This document shows positions 11,801 through 21,396 of a stretch of DNA of 64,000 nt, one piece after another (the first letter of the stretch is position 1; each line of letters opens with the position of its first letter). This DNA comes from Lineus longissimus. Lineage: Eukaryota > Nemertea > Pilidiophora > Heteronemertea > Lineidae. Where the stretch lies: assembly GCF_910592395.1 (NCBI RefSeq), contig NC_088308.1, positions 1 to 64,000 of the forward strand. The letters are read 5' to 3'. The notes beneath the pieces were generated by a model, which was not told the DNA's origin, did not search any database, and saw only the letters and a program-made list of their open reading frames with translations. Made by a program: the position numbers and the translations under genes.

Positions 11801-14800
11801 CTTCTGTGTTTCTGCTTGAACTTGAGCAGGTCATCCTTACTGACCGCAGCGTACGTGAATGGAGACTTAGATCCAGGTCCTTTTGCCATCTGCTTCTGCA
11901 CGCAATCAGGAATATGGGGGCCGTCTGTGCCATCCTGAAGTCATATTCAAAGATAGAATTAGTCAAAGTAGCAGTGAATTATTAAAATTTGTCTTCAGCA
12001 ATTGCAATTGACAGTGCTTTCTTGCAAAGCGAAGTAAGAACACCAGACTTTTCCTTTCCAAAGATTCAGTGACGCAAGAGTCCTGGCTCACACGAGAGTG
12101 ATGAAGCCAGGCCACCCACTTTTCTTCACACCTTCTGAACGGGCCCTAATCTCTACTTCGTTTCCTCCAAGATTACAGAGAAACATATATACGCAGGTGT
12201 TACAGACTCCGTTTTGAGTATCTTCCGGTTCTCCCACTGAACAACACGGAGTATGAAAACAACATGCTCCAGCAAATGATTCTTACCTTATTATTGACAT
12301 TCGATTCATTTCAATTTTTGGTTAGCCATGCAAATAAAGTCAGTCATTAACTGACACCAGGAGGCATGGCATAGCAGGGTTAACGGCAATGGAAGGCTAC
12401 AGTGAGAGTTATGAATAAAGCCAGTCAATAACAAATGACAGTATCTAAAGGTGAAGAAATAGCAAGTTTGACGTCCCATGTCAGGAGGCATGGCATAGCA
12501 AGTTTGACGTCCCCTGTCAGGAGGATTATGGCATAGCAGGCTTGACGCCCCATGTCATGGAGGCATGACATAGCAAGTTTGACGTCCCATGTCAGGAGGC
12601 ATATGGCATAGCAGGCTTGACGCCCCATGTCATGGAGGCATGGCATAGCAAGTTTGACGTCCCATGTCAGGAGGCATATGGCATAGCAGGCTTGACGCCC
12701 CATGTCATGGAGGCATGGCATAGCAAGTTTGACGTCCCATGTCAGGAGGCATATGGCATAGCAGGCTTGACGCCCTATGTCATGGAGGCATGGCATAGCA
12801 AGTTTGACGTCCCATGTCAGGAGGCATATGGCATAGCAGGCTTGACGCCCTATGTCATGGAGGCATGGCATAGCAAGTTTGACGTCCCATGTCAGGAGGA
12901 TTATGGCATAGCAGCTTGACGCCCCATGTCATGGAGGTATGGCATAGCCGGTTTGACGTCAATAAAGAATAAGCGCGGATAACTACGCAATAGAATCGTA
13001 AGCGCATTATGAATGCAGCAAAAGGCAGAATTGGCAAACAAGGAAATAAGTGCAGGTACCTCATTCTAAATGCATTCAAAACTAACGGATATCAATATTA
13101 CAAAAACCAAAACGAAATTTAGATTGAAATTAAAAGAATGGCTCATATCATTCTGTATTGTTTACCTGCGCGTGTATTGATGAAGTCGCTGTCATAGTTG
13201 GGCGCTTAAATCCTCCCACAGGTGGTAGCGGGGGTGGTGGTGGAGGTGGGGGAGGAGGTGGAGCAGCTGGGACAGCAGGCGCACTGTGGCGGGATTCTCT
13301 TTGTAGCTGTTCAATCGGAGGAGGTGGTGGAGGAATGAATTGTGGGCTGGGACTTTGAGGTTGCCATTTCGTAGGGGCAAAAGTGGTGTTGTCGCGCGGT
13401 GCGAATCGTATCGACTGCTTCACAAGACTGTCGTCATGACCAGGTGCAGTTTGTGTTGTAGAGTAAGGCTGTGAAGTATACGGAGATGAATAGTCTGGCG
13501 AATTACTGCTTGAAGAATAAGGATAGGCGTTTTGAGGAACACAGGACTGGTAGTTTGCGTTAGAAGGATATTGCGGTGTAGAAGTATCAGGCACCTGGGG
13601 TCTTGAGTCGTGCTGTGATGCGTGGCTAAAGTGTGGCTGTGTCTCCACTGGCTGTTCCCATGATGGCTGCCTCGCGTAACCATATTGTGGTTGTGTTTCT
13701 GCTGGTTGTTCCCGGGAAGTTTGTCGCCCGTAACTGTACTGGGGTTGTGTTTCAGAAGGAGGTGTATGTTCATATGATGGCAGTCTTCCGTATTGTGATT
13801 CAGTTGGTTGTGGTTGTTCACGGGATGGTTGTCTTGCGAAGCTGTACTGCGGCTGTGTCTCAGCCGGCGGCAATGGTGCACCATATGTCCAGGGAGCCGG
13901 GGCCTGGGAGCGTGGGCTGCTTTGTTGAGCCGTCGAGCCAGAGAACCCGTAGCTCTGTGGCTGTGATGTGTTCAACATCTGTCTCCCATAGGATGGAGAA
14001 TCATGTCGTTCTCCGTATGTTGGTGACATAGTATCCGTTCGATGTTGAGAAGAGTTCGAGAGTTGCCGCCCGTATTCCTGTCTGCCAAAGGAGGGCGACC
14101 TAGTCTCTGCACGCCGCTGCGAGTTATTGGATAACTGCCTTCCATAGGAAGGCTCGCCATAACTCGGCGACATGGTGTCAGTCCGTCCGTAAGTTCCAGA
14201 TGTAGACTGTGATACGTTTGAAAATTGCCTGCCATAACTCGGCTCCGATTGCCCGCTGTAACATGAGGACATTGATTGCGTCATGCCATAATTGGGTGAC
14301 ATTGGGCCTGATCCTCCTGAAGACTGTCTCCCATATCCTCGGGATCCACTGGAGTCCTGCGACGATTGCCTCTGATATGTGGGCTTAACATCCACGGATA
14401 CAGGACTAGAATAACCATAATTTGAATTTGTAACAGTTTCATAAGAAGGTGGTTGATATCCGCCACGGTTTGGTGACAGGGAGCTAGCAGGGGAGCCATA
14501 ACCGCTAGCCGATCTGTTGGGATCCTGATAGCCCTGCCCCTGGTAGCCGTGCCCGTCCTGACCTCCATACCCATGTCCTGACTGCGTTTTGGGCGGTGCT
14601 TGCCGCTCGTAATAGTGGTACTCATTGGACGAGGCTGACATTGCTGGGATATTGCCGTTTGGAGTGCTTTTGTAAGAGTCGTAGGGAATCGCCTGTGATG
14701 ATGACATGATAGGTTCCGGTGGAGTGAGGAGACCGCCTCTGAAAGTTGAAGAAAGGTGCTTTAGTTTGGTATTGTGGATTGCAATCGTTGCTAGAAGAAG

Positions 14801-17584
14801 CCCAATGTCACGTCACATTGGCCCTGATTTGATAATATTCAATATCATTACCCTGCCAACATCGGAACACCGACTGAACCCCATGAGCGGTAGTGTACAC
14901 CTGATTAAATCCTTGTATCCAAGATCGTGACCTCTCAATCCTATGTGATACTTACCTCATTCTTTCACTTTAAAGAATAAGCAAATCGAATGATTAACCA
15001 TAAAGATGAAAAAAATTCTGAAGTCCAAATTTTTTTTTTACTGGGTTTTTTTTCTGCTCAAAATGAACCAACATCTTCAGTCCCAAAACTTTTTTGGCTT
15101 TGAAATTTTTTCAGAATTTTGACTTTTTTCTGCTAACCCTTACCCTATTAAATGTCAATATTTCGATTGAAGACATATGAAGACTGTGCCTCGAATTGGC
15201 TGATTCACTCCACACCCGTTATATGTCTTCCCGGGCATTGCGCCCATCTTCATATTGCTCCAGATAACTTGCGGCCAAGGGAGCTGATGTGTATGACGGC
15301 TATGTATTTATCTTTGGGTAAATCAGAGCTATACGAGAAAATTCTCTCGGATGACTTGATACTTACTTATGAATAGTTAACTGAAGAACGTCGTGAGTAT
15401 TCTTGATGATATCTTGAGCCTCATTGTGCGTCAGGTCAACTGAATCTATGTTGGAGACCTTTAGGATAAGGTCCCCAGTTGCCAGCGCCGTGGAGGCGAC
15501 ACTTCCTGCAGTCACCTGCAAATATTGAAAAGACAGATTCTGGACTATGATTGAACTTTGGAATCACGAGCATATATGTTGACCTACGCGCCGGTGGAAG
15601 CATAACTAATGGGTTGGCTAATCTCCGTTTTATGGACATTCATCGATACCTTATGTGTTATATACAGGTGATTACATTGTATATCGCCTTGTGCATCTTG
15701 AAACTATACCGGCTATTGCATGCAGGATCACTGGGATCTCAGTGATTATCGTAAGAGAAGGCGAGCTGCCCTGCGTCTGACGTATAATTATCATTTTTTG
15801 TTATGACTTGAAATATATCAGCTATCCTTATACTATTGTGCCATTCGTGAAATGACTGTTCTAAACATTACGTTTTGAGGAACTAACTGGCTGGACTTGG
15901 CAATGCTATATACATGTATGCATTTTCCGCGCACACACTGCTCGGTTCTTTCAAAATGGCGTCTGTTTTAAGGATGAAGTATTTGGCAGATCTGCCTAGT
16001 TGGCGCATTCACCCAGGAAATGCCTATACCGTCCTGAGACGACCAGCTTTGCCAATACATTGAAGAAATTCACTCGCAGGTTACTTGCGTGGTTGTTTTT
16101 TGGTTAGAATGAACCTGAACATAATATGGAATCTCTTGCCAAGCCAAAGCGTTACTCATTCCATCTGTTTCTTCTCACCTGGTATGATAATATCATGGAT
16201 GATGTACAGGCAGAGGAAACGTACAGGTAATGTACACAGATACAGCTATACTAGCAAGTATATGAGACTTCCTTCACACAACCCACTTGGTAGATATATA
16301 CAGCTTACCATTGCTATAGCTGTCTATGATGGGTGGAGAAAACCGTGTACGAAGGTGAATACACGGTGACAAAACGCTACAGTAGTGCATTAGCAGTTTG
16401 AAAGTGGTGATAACGGCCATTGTCAACCCGTGATATCTCTGCACCACTGGCACCAGCATGAACTGCAGGATCATTCACTTGGTTGTTACCTGCCTTTTGT
16501 AGTCACGCAGGCGAGGAAGGAGCATCCAACAAACACTTTCCTGAGAATACCAGCATGTAACCAAGCTTACAATATATTGGCGTACTATCAATCAAGATAT
16601 CATGTGACCACCCAAGGTCACACTCGATGTTCGTTGTCCGACACCTAGTGCTGTCTCTCGGCTCCAACCTTGTCAACAACAACTACATTTACATGTACCA
16701 ACCTGACAACGACTCACCGCTGGTCTCCACGAACACGTGCTGATGAATGTCTTGCTCATATTTTATCCAAGCGCCAGCATTTTAGCAAATGTTGCAATGT
16801 GTAACTGGTATCCATATCACAGATACTGGAAGTGGTCCACCATCTTTATAATGTACCAGTAACTCAGACGCATATACGCATACATGGCGACGTATCCCGA
16901 CAATACACAGACACGTTGACCTGCTAACATTTCTTTTTACGTCAAACGACCTAGTCTACGAGTAATCAAGGAAAATGTTCCGTATGGCTAAGATTAGTAC
17001 TTCGCATATTTGCATCTGGTAAAAACCTATTTGCTCATGCTAAGGCTAATTGATTTGTCTCAAGCATTTTTAGTGTGAGCAACTCATTTCGGCTCCAAGT
17101 GTTTATTTCGTGAACCCCGTCTATGTACCTCTTACATAGTCAACATTTAACAATATAGATTGAGTTATTTGGTTAACCCCTTGTCGTCTCTAACATTAGG
17201 ATTTTCATACAGGGGTACTTTTTTGGTTGAGATAGCCATTAGCTATGAGACGGAAAACCAATACCAACAGCTAACCTGAGTTATTAATTTCTATTTCAAA
17301 ACACATGAAACTTGATATATCTTAGGCACCGGTATTTCGGAATTAAAAACAACCAACGCAGACGATGCTTAGGAATCCACGAGAACGGAGTCAGCCATCA
17401 AGGTCACGCCTGCTGTACCTCACCCTCCCTATGAACAAACTCATATCGTGCATGCCTCGAAGAAACCATAGCTTTGGTAACCTACCCGCTGAACAGAGAG
17501 CGGCTGCTGATAATCCCTCCCTCCTTGCAGCCGGAAGCCCCACGGCACGTCTGGGCTTGGTCTCCTCAACCATATCGTCTCCAT
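7302..17584 (-). CDS. PDZ protein of the PDLIM/ZASP type, long form without LIM domains (nine exons)
   Basis: Exons on the complement: 17486-17584, 15367-15515, 13166-14738, 11801-11934, 11192-11374, 10712-11013, 10196-10495, 9901-9969, 7302-8887. All junctions are GT-AG and phases join without a break, giving about 1464 aa. Residues about 13-83 form the PDZ domain, with carboxylate loop PWGFRLQGG and second half GDLILKVSNIDSVDLTHNEA. Residues 83-607 are a low-complexity exon. Exon 5 has a ZM-like motif (SHGQYNSPADAY). Exon 6 has QSAAYKMIHG and SRSFKLLQ, typical of the DUF4749/ZM segment between PDZ and LIM in ALP/Enigma proteins, which bind alpha-actinin. Exons 7 and 9 repeat the block as SKAFRKLQ and SKAFKKLQ. 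The start is the only ATG in frame before the PDZ exon. No LIM domain was found; exons beyond 7302 cannot be excluded. Confidence 0.88.
9901..9969 (-). CDS. Small exon 8 of the minus-strand PDZ gene
   Basis: This 69-nt exon is phase 1 at both ends and could therefore be skipped without a frame change. It encodes a basic segment, EMSPAELRAWKRQQKRFASG. Acceptor TATCTAG and donor GTAAGC flank it. It is too short to stand out as an open frame and was placed by splice-site and phase logic. Confidence 0.75.
10196..10495 (-). CDS. Exon 7 of the minus-strand PDZ gene (second SKAF-type block)
   Basis: This 300-nt exon has acceptor TTTCCAG and donor GTAAGT and is phase 1-1, so it is a symmetric exon. 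It encodes SKAFRKLQRAIGADPDEI followed by a Pro-rich linker. The block repeats the SRSFKLLQ motif of exon 6, which suggests internal duplication of the DUF4749-type core. Symmetric phases would let it be included or skipped. Confidence 0.8.
10712..11374 (-). CDS. Exons 5 and 6 of the minus-strand PDZ gene: ZM-like motif and DUF4749 core
   Basis: Exon 5 (11192-11374) ends with the ZM-like SHGQYNSPADAYIGQSSGG. Exon 6 (10712-11013) encodes the Tyr-rich linker, FDPTQSAAYKMIHG, and KQSRSFKLLQRYTKDEEE. They join in phase 2, as the equivalent exons of the plus-strand sister gene do ([12 protein letters not shown] then [11 protein letters not shown] and SRSFKALED). In ALP/ZASP proteins this segment mediates alpha-actinin rod binding and Z-line targeting; that role is inferred here. 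Confidence 0.85.
12455..12965. repeat. 75-bp minisatellite in an intron of the minus-strand PDZ gene
   Basis: Each 75-bp unit holds two related halves, 'tggcatagcaagtttgacgt' plus 'cccatgtcaggaggcat' and 'tggcatagcaggcttgacgc' plus 'cccatgtcatggaggca'. Spacing of 75 bp is seen at 12581, 12656 and 12731, with about six copies. Because 75 is divisible by 3 both strands stay open, but the array lies between the splice sites of exons 3 and 4 and shows no gene signal. Confidence 0.95.
13166..14738 (-). CDS. Exon 3 of the minus-strand PDZ gene: 1.57-kb SYGRQ-rich low-complexity exon
   Basis: The exon runs from an acceptor (CTTTCAG) at 14739-14740 to a donor (GTAAAC) below 13166, entering in phase 2 and leaving in phase 0, and is open throughout (524 codons). 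The protein is rich in Ser, Tyr, Gly, Gln, Pro and Asn. SYGRQ or YGRQ recurs at least a dozen times (PSYGRQFSN, SYGRQLSN, EYGRQLSN), then come units of about 20 aa around ETQPQYSYGRQ, a Tyr/Ser-rich stretch, and a poly-Pro run before PLPPVGGFKRP. The composition resembles prion-like domains of FUS/EWS type. The equivalent exon in the sister gene is only 79 nt. Confidence 0.88.
15367..17584 (-). CDS. Exons 1-2 of the minus-strand PDZ gene: split PDZ domain
   Basis: Exon 1 (17486-17584) begins METIWLRRPSPDVPWGFRL and ends DYQQPLSVQR|GT in phase 0. Exon 2 (15367-15515, 149 nt) begins VTAGSVASTALATGDLILKV and ends in phase 2. The split after the 'QPLxVQR' strand is the usual place in PDLIM-family PDZ domains. 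The intron between them (15516-17485) shows no further supported exon. Confidence 0.88.
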
Positions 17585-18289
17585 GACAATATTTGGCGCC
17601 GAAAACCGGCCTTACTTTTGAAAAACGGCAAATATCCTTGAAGTGAGCCAAGGCGGTGTGTGACTAAAGCCCTTCTCAAGATAGACGGCTAAAAATAGCA
17701 CCTCTCAAAGGTGCATTTAAGACAGGTAGTGCGGTTTGGTCTGAGGAAGGTCACGTGATATCCGGCAGCCATCTTGAATGTTCTAGGTACACACTACCAA
17801 CAGAGCGTTATATTTGCTGTGCACGCTAACCTGACGTATGATTCATGCTTAATCAGTTAACTGATGCAGACAAAATAAGCTTGGTATAAAAGAGGATTCC
17901 TTGAGGAAACCACCGTTTCTTTCGATCTCCACACAGTACGACGTTTGACCATTAATGCATTTGATGCATTCATGTGCTTGAAATCAATGTATTGTTATAA
18001 AAGGAACACGCAGGCCTATCTAAAAGTTAAATGGAACAGCCTCCTGTTTAATGTATTAAGTGGTGATTGGATTTCGCTAGTTGAGATCAAGTTGAACGAA
18101 ACCTGAGCTATATCTGCATTGCCCAAGTTGACATGTGTATGGACACAGTAATGCGGTTCCAGCCTAAAATCCATTGTAGCAAACATGTATGAGGGACATA
18201 AATTCCTTTTCCGGGTACATTTGATGGTAACTCGATCATTGGCATCAGACTAACTGCCGAATGTCGAACTACGACATGGAAGGGAGTGG
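17585..18289. promoter_or_regulatory. Upstream region of the minus-strand PDZ gene
   Basis: This interval must hold the promoter or 5' untranslated exons of the minus-strand gene, since its ATG is at 17584. There is no unambiguous TATA element at a defensible distance, although 'ggtataaaagagg' at 17882 would serve transcription toward the plus strand. No coding exon is seen. Confidence 0.3.
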
Positions 18290-18800
18290 TTGTATCACAA
18301 CAAGAGAACAGCTGTCTCCCTAAGACTGAGCCAGCTTCTCTGCTGCTCAACTCGATCTGGGGTTGTATCGCAACAAGACAACAGCTGTCTCCTACAGACT
18401 GAGCCAGCTTCTCTGCTGCTCAACTCGATCTGGGGTTGTATCGCAACAAGAGAACAGCTGTCTCCTAAAGACTGAGCCAGCTTCTCTGCTGCTCAACTCG
18501 ATCTGGGGTTGTATCGCAACAAGACAACAGCTGTCTCCTACAGACTGAGCCAGCTTCTCTGCTGCTCAACTCGATCTGGGGTTGTATCGCAACAAGAGAA
18601 CAGCTGTCTCCTAAAGACTGAGCCAGCTTCTGTGCTGCTCAACTCGATCTGGGGTTGTATCGCAACAAGAGAACAGCTGTCTCCTACAGACTGAGCCAGC
18701 TTCTCTGCTGCTCAACTCGATCTGGGGTTGTATCGCAACAAGAGAACAGCTGTCTCCTACAGACTGAGCCAGCTTCTCTGCTACTCAACTCGATCTGGGT
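18290..18800. repeat. 73-bp minisatellite, ~7 copies
   Basis: Units of 73 bp carry 'ggttgtatcgcaacaagaga', 'acagctgtctcctaaagact' and 'gagccagcttctctgctgct', then 'caactcgatctgg'. Copies alternate between 'gagaac/taaag' and 'gacaac/tacag' variants, so pairs of units may have been copied together. The array sits between the divergent PDZ genes. Confidence 0.95.
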
Positions 18801-19034
18801 AAACCACTGGCCAACTGTCTCGTTTTGTTCCTCTGGAATACAGCCCGTCCCAAGAAATGATAAATGAATCGTTCTGTTCCTCACTATCACAGGAAGAGAC
18901 GTCAGTATTAACCCAGTTTATTTATCACTGCATTGATATGCATTGAGTGGTATTTTATGAGTAATCCTGATTACCTGTTAGAGCAGACTTTATACCTGAT
19001 ATACACGTACAGTCTAACAGAATCATTTGCTCAG

Positions 19035-19237
19035 GAATGCTGTTGACGCTGGCGTTGGCGGCCAACTTATGTCATGCGTGGCCACACAATGTGACCGCTA
19101 ACAACCTCACACCTGCGGATGACGGCGAATTGGAAAAATATTCTGCATATATGTTAAAGCAAATCATGCAGCCTATACTTCATAATAAGTTATGGATCGA
19201 AATAGTGCAGTTATCAGCTCCCCAAGTTGAAATATAA
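19035..19237 (+). CDS. Candidate small secreted-peptide exon (uncertain)
   Basis: A splice-acceptor-like TTTGCTCAG ends at 19034. It is followed at 19037 by an ATG opening a 66-codon frame. The first ~14 residues (MLLTLALAANLCHA) look like a signal peptide with a cleavage site after CHA. The following ~37 residues (WPHNVTANNLTPADDGELEK, then YSAYMLKQIMQPILHNK) have the length and spacing of a pancreatic-polypeptide-fold peptide: Pro at mature position 2, Pro-Ala-Asp-Asp at 12-15, Tyr-Ser-Ala at 21-23. The defining C-terminal RxRY/F-amide and dibasic site are absent. A weak donor (GTTATG) follows at 19189. This may be a chance open frame; the NPY-type resemblance is an inference from positions only. 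Confidence 0.25.
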
Positions 19238-21396
19238 CCCTGTTGAAGCGGGTCATCGACACTGTTTGATTTGGCATGCAGGCATATACAGAGAACAGAC
19301 TTCTACAGATACCGAAACCTCATTATCACAACACGACGAACATCGATGCTTGCTCACTTCTCCTAATGATGAACTTAACACCGAAAGTAGCTATTTGACC
19401 TTGTGGATGTCAAGTCATCTGGCCCTGGAGAGTGAAAGAAAATACAAAGTCGGGCCAGAAATAAACTATCGGACAGGCCGATGGGTACTTACCTTAATGT
19501 ATGACTTCCAACACCACTGCACCACCACTGACAATCTAAGAAAGGTCACGAGCTCCTCTCTCGTCCAGCGTGGGCGGACCGTCTGCTTCAAAGTGAGAAT
19601 AACAACATAACCTGTGCACGTGCCGCGGAATTAAAACCAATCAGCTTTTTGAATATCCACAACCAGTGAAACTGATGATATACGATATCATGATCTTTGA
19701 CTTTCAATAGCTGACTGCGCTTCGTGAGGTGAAGCGGAATATCAGCTGTAGCTAGTGAGGTTGTCAAGGGTTATGTAACTATCGCTCTAAAGCACCAAGT
19801 AAACTTGAAAATCAGGTGATAGTGACTAGTTTACCACCGAATCATAATATTGATATTTCGATACTAATATTGAGAATATTAATACATGTAAGCATATGTT
19901 AGTCTTTGCACATGTTTACTGAGGATCTAGGCAATCGAAAAAAAGGTACTTCATCTTCCCAATGAGGCGTTATACCGTTTCGTCGCTGATTGTTGCTGAC
20001 AAGATTGTCTATTCAAATCATCTAATGATAACAGTTCCCGACAATCCTTCATTCCCGAAAGGAAACTGCATGAGGAAACTCACTTATAGAACATGTGGTT
20101 GCAGACAATTACAGAATTAAAATAAACCGATGGTAGGAACGATAGTTCATACAGTATAGTCTAAATATCAAAAATAAGTGCATGTCATTCACCATTGCCA
20201 TTCAGCCTGATCGAGAATGTGACATCTACTGTCATAACTTCGTGACTGCCATGAAAAGGTTTGGTTAAAATTTCAATGGACTCGATTTTATTCTTCAGTT
20301 TAACATGTTTAATTGACAACATAGAGTAATGGAATCGATTTGACATGTTTCACCCATTTCCAATATGCGCGTGTAATCGGTGGGGAGCCAGAAGGAATCC
20401 ATTCATTTGTTACGTGCAGCTGTTGGCTCAATAAAGGCATTTTGTTATTTGAGTTCGGTGCTGTCTATTAGAGCGGTGTGAAAGCAAAAATATATAACGT
20501 TTGCTTATATATTTTTGGTGAAAGTACGATATTTTGAGAAAAAAGCGATAATGCTCACAGAAAAATTGCATAATTTGAGGTAGGTAAGGCTACGTCAATT
20601 ATGAAAACAGAGAAATAGCGTCCGACGGCTATTACGTATAAAGTATTTTTACTCATACATATGACTTAATCGCTCTTGACATACCTTCCTGAAAAAACAC
20701 CACAACAGAAAGCGTATCTCCGCTTCCTTACTATAGATAGCGCCACAAACACGAAATTAAAAAAGTACTCTCTATTCTCTGAAGAGCGCGATTGGTTTGA
20801 TGATTCAGGTTATTCGAAAGGTGTTTTATAATTGAGAGTTAACAAAATAGTACATCTATGTTATTTTCTGCCAGTCAAACAAGATCCAGGGGGTCGAGGT
20901 TGGTGTGTGGTGATAGGGGTCATCCTGGACTAACATGTCGTAGAGACATGCTTCCTTCGTCTTACAGTGGCCTTATCACCACTTATTGTGTTGTGTCGGG
21001 GAAGCGTGAGCTTCAATTTGATCTCTACTTAATTATGCGTTTACCATTTCTTACAAATGTTTCAGCATCTACTACGCGATCATCGATAGCTGTGTAGTGC
21101 AGACCACAAAAAAATGGGACGAGAAAAAATATCAGAGAAGAAAATCCCCTGTAGACAGAATCTTCTCCCGGCACTGATGTTCCATTCGGCAAGCGTGCGT
21201 AGAGTAGAGCCTTGGGCTAGTGCAGGTCAGTCTGCTAACATCCCACCTGAAGGGTCGCCACGAACTCTAACTTGTTGCCCACCCCGCCGTCTGAAGAAGC
21301 GCGCGGATTTCACTTCCGGTAGTCTCGTTCTGGCTCTGCCGGCGGTGCCACCATCTTCTCCCTGGCTGCTCTCTCTAAAGGATGACCTAGTTGATC
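19238..21396. other. Intergenic stretch and upstream region of the plus-strand PDZ gene
   Basis: An open frame of about 127 codons (19227-19610, non-ATG start) has no recognisable domain. The rest shows no supported exon. The final few hundred bases probably include the 5' untranslated region of the plus-strand PDZ gene; the sequence becomes GC-richer from about 21150. Confidence 0.4.

Noticed and set aside
12425-12919. Repeat proteins on both strands (MPCLHDMGRQACYAICLLTW type)
   Set aside because: Generated by the 75-bp minisatellite in an intron of the PDZ gene.
13158-14031. Gly-rich and other plus-strand open frames opposite the SYGRQ exon
   Set aside because: Antisense shadows of a biased coding exon; the minus-strand frame has splice sites and phase continuity.
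19227-19610. 127-codon frame after the candidate peptide exon
   Set aside because: No ATG start, no domain, no phase match with the preceding frame; probably chance.
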